DNA of 23,825 nt, taken from the IMG/VR virus record IMGVR_UViG_3300043776_000020, positions 1 through 23,825 of that record; one strand, written 5' to 3'. Position numbers and translations under genes: made by a program. The notes under the pieces were generated by a model. It worked only from the letters and a program-made list of their open reading frames with translations. It ran no database searches and was not told where the DNA came from. Of the stretch, positions 1 to 7,400 are shown in pieces (position 1 is the first letter of the stretch; each line of letters begins with the position of its first letter). Origin of the DNA: a virus.

Positions 1-3000
1 CCAAATATACGAACTGCACCCGCTGGTCGCAGTCGAAATAGAGATCGTCGTTCCGCTGGTGATCGCGCCCGCCACAGGAGAGAACGTCGGCGCTGAGGCC
101 GGAGCTTGGAGAATCCCGCCCCCTCCCGTGCCGTTTGTGGCCGCCGTGATCTGCCCCTCAGAGTTTACCGTGATATTCGCACTAGTATAAGATCCTGGTG
201 TAACAGAAGTGTTTGCTAGCGCCGAGCTTGGGACTTGGCCGACCGTCACAGAAGAAACACTTCCAGAGATCGCGCCTACAAGAAACACTCCTGCCGACGA
301 GGGCAGCAAGGGGAAATTATAAAAGCCGTAACTTGAGCTGCATGAGGAGGGGAACGTGATGCCCATGAATCCAGAAGCTGGCGATGCGTTCGCTTCGCAC
401 TTGATCGCCAATCCCGCCGTGGAGCTTCCCGAAGTCAAGGGGCCCGCTGTTGCCGCGAGACCGCCGGAGCCCGAGTAGCTCGCGGTCGTGCCGTTGTCGG
501 TGAACAGGGAGTTCCCGATGGCGCTCGCGCCGGTCGCTACCGTCATCGTTCCTGCCGTTAACCCGGCGATTCCCGGCGTCGGACAGGTCGAGCCCGAAGC
601 GCAAGCCAGGGTCGCTCCGCTCTGAATCGTGAGCGTCGCTCCGCTGGGAACTGAGGCTCCCCCGGTCAGGGTCGATAGCCCCGTGACGCCGAGCGTGCTG
701 CTGAAGGTCCCCGTGGTCCCGGAGACTGTCCCGCCGCTGAGGTTCGTCGCTGTGGTGGAGGTCGCCGCGTTGCCGCCGATGCTGAGGTTGGAGACCGGAG
801 TGGTGCTTGCAACGACGAACGGGGCGGTCCCGGTGGCGACGGTCGACGTGAACTGGCTCGTCGCGGAGAGCGTCGTGGCCGCTATGGGCGCTGGAGTCGT
901 ACCTCCGATGGCTGGAGGGGTGGCGTAGCTCTGCGTGGCGAACGTTCCGAACGCGACGGAGTTCGTCTTCGTGCAAGTAATAGCCGCCGAAGAGTTGAGC
1001 GTGCAATCCCCGCTCAGGGACTGAGGGGCGTAGGCCGTCCCCCCGGAGTTCCCCACGGGGATCTGGCCCCCAGAGGGCGACGATGAGCTTCCAAGCCCCC
1101 CGTTCGTGGCGCCGAGCGTTCCGGTGACTCCGGTTGATAGGGGCAGGCCAGTCGCGGCTGTCAGCACCGCCGCGGACGGCGTGCCGAGGTTTGGCGTAGT
1201 CATGGCGCAATTTGTGACCAGACAAAAATTCCCACTGCCCGAAGTGTTCCCCGATGCATCTGCTGAAGTCACGGCAGAGGTGCTCAACACTCCCGCCGAA
1301 CTGTTATGCACGACCCCGGCAGTTGACCACGCCGAGACAGCCGGGGCAGAGGAGAATGTCTGAACTCCAGCGAAGGTCTGAGCCGAGTCAATGCGCGCGA
1401 CTGAGGCGCTGGTCGAGGGGAAGGTCATCGTCGTGCCGTCCGTGCCGGCCAGGTAGAGTGAACTGCTCATCGTGAGGGTCTTCGCCGTCGTTCCGCCAGT
1501 TACAGAAAACCCCGTGGAATTCGAGACCAAGCTAAGGCCGTTGAGGCTAGTGGCGGTCGCTACCCCCAAGGTTGGGCTCGTCATTGTCGGGCTGGTCAGC
1601 GTCTTGTTGGTGAGCGTCTGGCTGCCCGCGAGAGTGACGACCGAAGAGACGGCGAGACCGGAGTTGGAGAGCAGCCCCTGGGTTCCGCTGGCCTGCACGA
1701 GGTTGCCTCCGGTCAACCCCGACTGGATCGTGGTCAGGGAATTCGTGTTCGTCCCGTCGAAAAATTGCAGGATCCCACTCGCATTCCAGAAATCTCCGCT
1801 GCCGGGAGAGGATGGCACCGCTCCGGTCGGAAAATTGGCGCTCGCGGCTGATGTGGTCGATGCTGCGTGAGTGGCTTTCCCTGGAAATGTGAACGGATTC
1901 GCGACCGCTAGCGTGGTGGCGCCTCCGAGCGAGACCGAGGACGTCGACGATGTGATCTCGCTCGAGGTCCCCGAGACTCCGACCGTCGAGTGAGCGAGCG
2001 CTGCGTTCGCGATGCTGCCGTAGTCGGACAAGTCCGTGCTTAGAGGCTGAGTCTGCGTAAAGGACCCGCTGGAAGCGTTGTAGGAGTTCAGCCACTCGTG
2101 CGAAGTATTCGAGATCGTCTGCGCCAGCGTGGGGCTCTGCCAAGTGTAAGCCGAGCCGGTGTAGAAAAGATATCCTCCCGAAGGGGTGATCGAGGAGTTC
2201 CAGGCGCTTCCGGTGCTGAGGACCAGCCCGGCGCTGGGATAGGTGAAAGATCCCCCACTGCTGATCAGCGTGCAGCCGGTCGCATTGCCGTTTGGCAGTA
2301 TCCCCTGAGCGGCATATCCAGAAGTGCAAAGCCCCGGAGTCCCAGACAGCGCTGCGGCCGTCGCGGCTGTCGTTGCGGTCGCCGCCAGGGTCGCCGTCGC
2401 CGCATTCCCGCTGGTGTTCGCCGAGTTTGCTGGGATGTCGGCGGATACGAGTGCGGGAAGTTGGGCGTGGGGAAGCGTGCCGGAGTTGATGTTGGTCGCG
2501 TTCAAGGCATTTGTCGTGGCCGATGGAGCGAAGCCCGTCCCGGACGTCTTCGTGCACGAGATGGAGCCGGAGGAAGCCAATGAGCAATCTCCACTCATGG
2601 TGACCGGGACGTAGACTGAAGACCCATTGCCAACCGGGATTTGCGCGGAGGCGGGCGCCGCTCCGCTGCCTGTCCCTCCAGAGCCAGGACCGAGTGGGAT
2701 CGCCAGCGAGGAGTTCCACCCCAAGCCGGTACTGACGACGATCCCCACGGAAGGGTAGGGCGGAGTCGGAGTGCATCCTACCGCGTTGCCGTTCGCTTGC
2801 ACTCCCTGCGCCACGTAGCCGCTCAAGCAGATAGAGGGGGCCGCATAGAACTGGGTCGCCGTCGCAGCGTTCCCCGTGGTGCTCTGGTTGAGCGTGGGGA
2901 AGTTCGTCATGTTCGCGGCGCTCAGCGCGGGCGAGTTAGAGAATGCTGGAGCGTTCGGGGTGCTTCCACTTCCATGCGATATCAGGGCCGCATCGGTGGC

Positions 3001-4422
3001 CGATGTGTTGCCCGCTAGGAAGGAGGTCGAATTCGGCCCCGATTGATAAGGGACGGCGCCCAAGCCTCCGCCCTGAAGACTGGTAGACGTCAGAGCATTC
3101 CCGGTCGTCGACTGGTTGAGCGTCGGGATGTCGGCTGCGGCGATGGCTCGAAAGGACGGATTGCCGGGAATTCCGTTCGGGGCAGCCAGGAAGTAACTCG
3201 AAGACTGGCTCCCAAACAAAGCTCCGCTCACGGATCCGTAATCCGAAAGGTCCGTGCTTAGTGGCTGCGTCTGAGTGAAAAGGCCCGTCGAGGAGTTGAA
3301 CGCGCTCAACCACTCGTGCGCCTGGCTTGAGGCTGTCGCTGGAAGGAGAAACTCGGCGATGGCGTTGCTTCCCGAGACCTTCCAGGTCGCTGCCGTGTAG
3401 CCGGAGTCGGGAGAGGGGCTCAGCCCGTTGAAGTTGGGGTTGCTGGCCTGGACTCCGTTGAAGTTCACGGATGTTCCCGAGGGGGTGGCGCAGGTCCCGT
3501 TGTATTCGAGATAGCCGCTCGTGCACCCCGACCATAGGGCGACGATGTTCGAGAACGACGCGGGGAAGAGCGAGGCGTAATCTGAATTCGAGAGAAGCCC
3601 CGCAGTCACTCCCAGAGCTGAGGCCATCGGGATATTGAGTGTGTGGGCTGACCCGGCTGATACCCAGTTCGGAGATGTCCCCGACGTGCCCGGGATCGAG
3701 AAGGTCTGGGTCCCGGACGTCAAGCCATTCAGCGAGGAGATGCCGGAACCCGAGGAGACATTGCACGCCCACCCGCTCCCGGTCCACTGCGGGAATTGGT
3801 TCGCCAGGCATCCGGACGGAGCCGCGAGGTTCGAGAAGGAGATTCCAGCCGGCATCATGGATGCGCTCAGAGGTGAAAAAGACGGGTTTGCCCTGATTCC
3901 GGCAGGGTTCCCGAAAATGCAGTATGGGCAGGCCCAGGCCGTGCCGGTCCCCCCTGACGTAGTTCCCAGAAGGCCGATGGGGCTCAACAGTGAGGGGTAG
4001 GCTTGGATCGTCATCCGGTCCACCGGGCCGGTGGACGGAACAGACCAGTACTCAGTCCAGCTCGTCGGCCCCGTGCTGGCTTGCAGGCGGAAGGCCACCT
4101 CGTAGTAGCTCGGCGTCGGAGATGACCCGGAGTTGGGGATGAGGCTGACTGAGAAACTCCCGCTCGTGAGGGTCAGCGTCGTGGGCGCGCCGGGCGCTAC
4201 CGTGTACCCGTCGGACGACTTGAAAGGCTGAGTGGAGGAGCACCCGGAGGTGGTCGTCCACACGCAGCCGCGAATCGAGACGGTTCCCGATAGGGCTCCT
4301 CCGCTCGGCACGAGGTTGGTGCCGGTGACGGTGGTTTTGACCTGCGCGGAGGCCAAGGACGCAAAGAATATGAAGGCCAATCCGAAGATCGATGATTTTC
4401 TCATGCCGGCCTCGATGCTCAT
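1..4422 (-). CDS. Giant repeat-rich tail fibre-like protein with signal peptide (3' end beyond window)
   Basis: I checked this reading frame triplet by triplet: it has no stop from 4422 to base 1, so at least 1474 codons are present and the C-terminus lies outside the window. The ATG at 4422 overlaps the previous gene's stop (ATGA). A second ATG at 4404, behind GAGG, starts a classic Sec signal peptide (MRK, hydrophobic core, ASA|Q) and may be the true start. After the signal come a small Cys-containing beta-sandwich-like domain (to about residue 120) and long Ser/Thr/Gly/Ala-rich repeats. The repeats include TLNQSTTGNA, SQTLTNKTLTSPT (a common phage-fibre motif) and two copies of a 29-residue HEWL...DYGS unit. 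It follows another fibre-like giant, so a host-binding or surface-adhesion role is inferred. No enzyme domain is visible. The signal peptide is odd for a virion protein. Confidence 0.88.
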   Translation of the reverse strand, partial: MSIEAGMRKSSIFGLAFIFFASLASAQVKTTVTGTNLVPSGGALSGTVSIRGCVWTTTSGCSSTQPFKSSDGYTVAPGAPTTLTLTSGSFSVSLIPNSGSSPTPSYYEVAFRLQASTGPTSWTEYWSVPSTGPVDRMTIQAYPSLLSPIGLLGTTSGGTGTAWACPYCIFGNPAGIRANPSFSPLSASMMPAGISFSNLAAPSGCLANQFPQWTGSGWACNVSSGSGISSLNGLTSGTQTFSIPGTSGTSPNWVSAGSAHTLNIPMASALGVTAGLLSNSDYASLFPASFSNIVALWSGCTSGYLEYNGTCATPSGTSVNFNGVQASNPNFNGLSPSPDSGYTAATWKVSGSNAIAEFLLPATASSQAHEWLSAFNSSTGLFTQTQPLSTDLSDYGSVSGALFGSQSSSYFLAAPNGIPGNPSFRAIAAADIPTLNQSTTGNALTSTSLQGGGLGAVPYQSGPNSTSFLAGNTSATDAALISHGSGSTPNAPAFSNSPALSAANMTNFPTLNQSTTGNAATATQFYAAPSICLSGYVAQGVQANGNAVGCTPTPPYPSVGIVVSTGLGWNSSLAIPLGPGSGGTGSGAAPASAQIPVGNGSSVYVPVTMSGDCSLASSGSISCTKTSGTGFAPSATTNALNATNINSGTLPHAQLPALVSADIPANSANTSGNAATATLAATATTAATAAALSGTPGLCTSGYAAQGILPNGNATGCTLISSGGSFTYPSAGLVLSTGSAWNSSITPSGGYLFYTGSAYTWQSPTLAQTISNTSHEWLNSYNASSGSFTQTQPLSTDLSDYGSIANAALAHSTVGVSGTSSEITSSTSSVSLGGATTLAVANPFTFPGKATHAASTTSAASANFPTGAVPSSPGSGDFWNASGILQFFDGTNTNSLTTIQSGLTGGNLVQASGTQGLLSNSGLAVSSVVTLAGSQTLTNKTLTSPTMTSPTLGVATATSLNGLSLVSNSTGFSVTGGTTAKTLTMSSSLYLAGTDGTTMTFPSTSASVARIDSAQTFAGVQTFSSAPAVSAWSTAGVVHNSSAGVLSTSAVTSADASGNTSGSGNFCLVTNCAMTTPNLGTPSAAVLTAATGLPLSTGVTGTLGATNGGLGSSSSPSGGQIPVGNSGGTAYAPQSLSGDCTLNSSAAITCTKTNSVAFGTFATQSYATPPAIGGTTPAPIAATTLSATSQFTSTVATGTAPFVVASTTPVSNLSIGGNAATSTTATNLSGGTVSGTTGTFSSTLGVTGLSTLTGGASVPSGATLTIQSGATLACASGSTCPTPGIAGLTAGTMTVATGASAIGNSLFTDNGTTASYSGSGGLAATAGPLTSGSSTAGLAIKCEANASPASGFMGITFPSSCSSSYGFYNFPLLPSSAGVFLVGAISGSVSSVTVGQVPSSALANTSVTPGSYTSANITVNSEGQITAATNGTGGGGILQAPASAPTFSPVAGAITSGTTISISTATSGCSSYIW
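2014..2100 (-). repeat. 29-residue HEWL...DYGS repeat, copy 2
   Basis: Second copy of the unit at 3232-3318, same length and frame. Only the middle (NSYNASSGS against SAFNSSTGL) differs. Confidence 0.8.
2272..2436 (-). repeat. Divergent SGNAATAT...GNATGC repeat, left giant protein
   Basis: A second Cys-pair unit of the same type, with an internally expanded Ala/Thr run after SGNAATAT and ending LPNGNATGC. The expansion suggests repeat slippage. Confidence 0.6.
2773..2901 (-). repeat. TLNQSTTGNA...GNAxGC repeat, copy in left giant protein
   Basis: This 43-residue unit begins FPTLNQSTTGNAATAT and ends QANGNAVGC with two Cys, matching the repeats of the neighbouring giant protein almost motif for motif. 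It is one of the clearest signs that the two genes share a modular origin. Confidence 0.75.
3232..3318 (-). repeat. 29-residue HEWL...DYGS repeat, copy 1
   Basis: It encodes HEWL, a variable Asn/Ser/Thr stretch, then FTQTQPLSTDLSDYGS. The same 29-residue pattern recurs at 2014-2100 in the same frame, with the QTQPLSTDLSDYGS part identical in protein sequence. Confidence 0.8.
4345..4404 (-). other. Predicted Sec signal peptide of the left giant protein
   Basis: Reading from the internal ATG at 4404, the first 20 residues have Arg-Lys at positions 2-3, a hydrophobic stretch of about 12 residues (IFGLAFIFFASL) and an Ala-Ser-Ala motif before Gln. This is a textbook signal peptidase I site. If translation starts at 4422, six more residues (MSIEAG) precede it, which would weaken but not abolish the signal. 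Confidence 0.7.
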
Positions 4423-7400
4423 GGTATGTGGCTCAGAAGTCTCCAGTACCCATATTCGGTCTCGTAGACGTAGGTCGAGCTGCTTCCCAGATCCCCGTTC
4501 TGAGGGACGCTCGCCCCGGTGTAGGTCCAGATTTTCGTTCCAGTGGGGGCATTCGCATCATTATTGTTGATCGTCATGGTCTGAGTCGTCATGTTCAGGA
4601 CAGTCAAGGGCCATCCGTTCGCGGGGCCGCAAGAAGACCCCAGGGTGAACCCGTCGATCTGGAAGCTGGCCGACGGACCCGTGACCAGGATCATGGTCGC
4701 GCAGCCGATGTTGACAGTCGAGCTTTCCCCGTTCCCCACGGTCACGGAAAGCACGTTGCTGAGCGCGGGCCCCTGCTGCGGAGAGCCCTGAGAATCGATG
4801 TACGGTTCAAGCTGGTTGATGGACAGCATCGGAGCGCTCACGATGAGTTGCTGCCCGCTGGCGATGGTGGCGCCGTTCGGCTGAATGCTCCAGAACAGCA
4901 GCCCGCTCGACGTGGAGGTGAAGCAGGCGTTGCCGACGGACCCCTTGAACCCCGCTGCGACGCTGCCGTAAGAATAATTTGTCCCCGAGAGGTTCGTGTC
5001 GGAGAGGCTGATGATGATCGAGCCCGAGGTGACGTGGCTGGCGTCGATGTAGAGGCTGTAGCACAGCGTCGAACTCTTCGGCGTCGCTTGTGCGATGCTG
5101 TCGAGGTATCCTGCCGTGCTCGCCGAGCCCGTGCCGGTCACATAATAATAATTGAGCCCGTTCGGACCTCCCGACCCGACGCTCCAGCCCGAGCCCGGCG
5201 TCCAGTACGCATTTCCGTCCCGAAAGCCAGGGTCAGAAACCAAATTGACGGGCGGCGCGGACATCGGGATCGTGCCGATGCTGGCGGGGTAGGAATTTCC
5301 GCCCGCAAGCCCGAAGTTTCCCCAGTTCGGCGCGGAACCGTTGTTCGAATAGAACCAGTAAGCTTTGGCGTTGTCGCTGCCGTTGTCTTCCCAGTTTATG
5401 TCCAGGAAATTGTTGGTGAACTGCGAGAGCGAGTCCACCATGACGATCGCCTGGTTGTATCCGCTGCCGCTGTCGAGGTTGGCGTGGATCTTGACGTGGC
5501 TGTTGTCCAGCAGGGCTCCGACCGTGGTTCCCGACACGTCGGGCCCGCTGACCAGGTTGATCCCGTTCGAGGCCGCTCCGTAGGTCGTGCCCAGGTGGGT
5601 CATGTCGATCCAAGAATAAAGAAAGGAATTCTTGCAGTTCGTCGAGGCGACGCAGGCGACTTTGAACGTGATGGAGTTCGAGCACTGCTCGAAGAGGTTC
5701 GACTGATAGCGCCCGTGCTCCGTGAAGTAGTTCTTGTTGACGACTTGGATCGCCGTGTCGCCCGACCCGCTGAAGTTCAGGAAGTAGTTGTGCTCGTAGC
5801 GCAGCCCCCCGACGTCCCCGGTCTGGATCGCTATCATCGGGGAAGTCGAGCCCGACTTTTGGACGTTGCACCCTTCGACCCCGCCGGGTTCGTCCCAGTT
5901 CGTGTCTTGAACTCCGAGCGCGTCGTACGCGTTCTGATCGAATCCTATAGATGCCGAGATCGACAGCGTGGCTCCCGGGTCGCATCTCAGCATCACGGCG
6001 GGCGGGAGAAGGACGGTGGTCGAGATCAAATAAGTCCCCGCCGGGACCAGGACGGTGCCGCGGTGGCTGCTGTCGTATCCGGTGGCGGGCAGGGCGGCTA
6101 TCGTCGAAGTGAAAGCCGCGCTCGAACTTGTCGCGCCGGTCGGGTCGGCGCCGAAAGGCAGCACGTTGCAGACCTGCCCGCAGTTATCCTCCACAGCCAG
6201 CGCGGGCTTGTTGTTCCACACCGGAGCCTGGGATGCACTTCCCGTACCAGTCGAGACTAGAACCTTGTTGACCGTTGTCGCGTTTCCAGCGAGCCGGGTC
6301 GATGCTCCCGATGTTCCTCCGTAGATGACGTCGCCGAGCGCGGTCATGGGGTTCGTCGCCGTAGCTACGCAGCCGGTGGCGTTGCCGTTGGCGAGTATCC
6401 CGGCCGCTACTTGCCCAGCCGAGCAACTGGTCGGCAGGGCCGCCAGGGACGTCGCGGTGGCGGCGGTTCCCGATGTGCTGGAAGTGATGGAGGCGGGAAG
6501 GTCCGAGGCCACGATGGAGCGAGGACTAAGATTCCCGCTCGCCCCGGAGGGGGAAGCGAAGAATTGGCTGGCGGCCTGGCTGCCGAGAATCGCTGAGATG
6601 GTCGTGCCCTGAATCTGCGACGCCGAGGTCCACTGCGCCACTTGGCCGCTGGCGGGGGTCCCGCTCGCGGAGACTCCGCCTGCCGGGATCCCACAGTTCG
6701 CGTTCCCGTTCGCCGCGATGCCGGTCGAGAACTGGCTCGCGGGGCACTGCGCGGGGGTCGCCGCGAGGGCGGTAGCCGTCGAGGAATTACCAGACGTGTT
6801 GCTGGCAATCGTGGAGGGCAAGTCGCCGGAAGTGAGCAGCCGGAAAGATGGAGAGCCTGTTCCGCTGGCCGGAGAAGCATAGACCATATTCTGTGACTGG
6901 GACCCAACGCAGTTGGCGTTGCCGGACGCCGCGATCCCAGTCGAGAAGGAAGACCCGGAACACTGCGTCGGAGTTGCAGCCAAAGCGCTCGCCGTCGAAG
7001 CTGTCCCCGTATAAGTTCCGCTGATCTCGAATTTGATCTGGTTGCCAGTCGGGTTCGACGGGGTGGCGATCAAGCCCACGGAGTTCGAAGTCGAGGTCAC
7101 GAAGTTGATCCCCGTCACGCTGGAATTGCCGTTGCCGTTAGTCTGGAAGGCTATGCTGCAAGTCCCTCCGAGCTGGCATGAGGCCCCGTTGAAGATTGTG
7201 GACCCGTTCCCGGGGAGATCCGTGATGACGATGGATCGGAATGAGGGGTTTCCGGACACGGAGCTCGGAGACGCGAGAAACAAACTCTGGCTCTGGCTCC
7301 CGAACCCCGATCCTGTCAGCGGGCCCCAAACCGGGTCGGTGCCGTTCGAGTAGATGAATTGATTCGATGACCCGACGGCCAGGGCTTTGTTCGTCCCCGA

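Noticed and set aside
1547-2776. Minus-strand open frame (409 codons) inside the left giant gene
   Set aside because: A different frame from the unbroken 1474-codon frame that carries signal peptide and fibre motifs.
4392-6260. Long plus-strand open frame (622 codons) opposite the tailspike-like gene
   Set aside because: Arg/Asp/Val-rich translation without domains, antisense to a gene with clear beta-helix motifs; typical shadow of GC-rich coding DNA.
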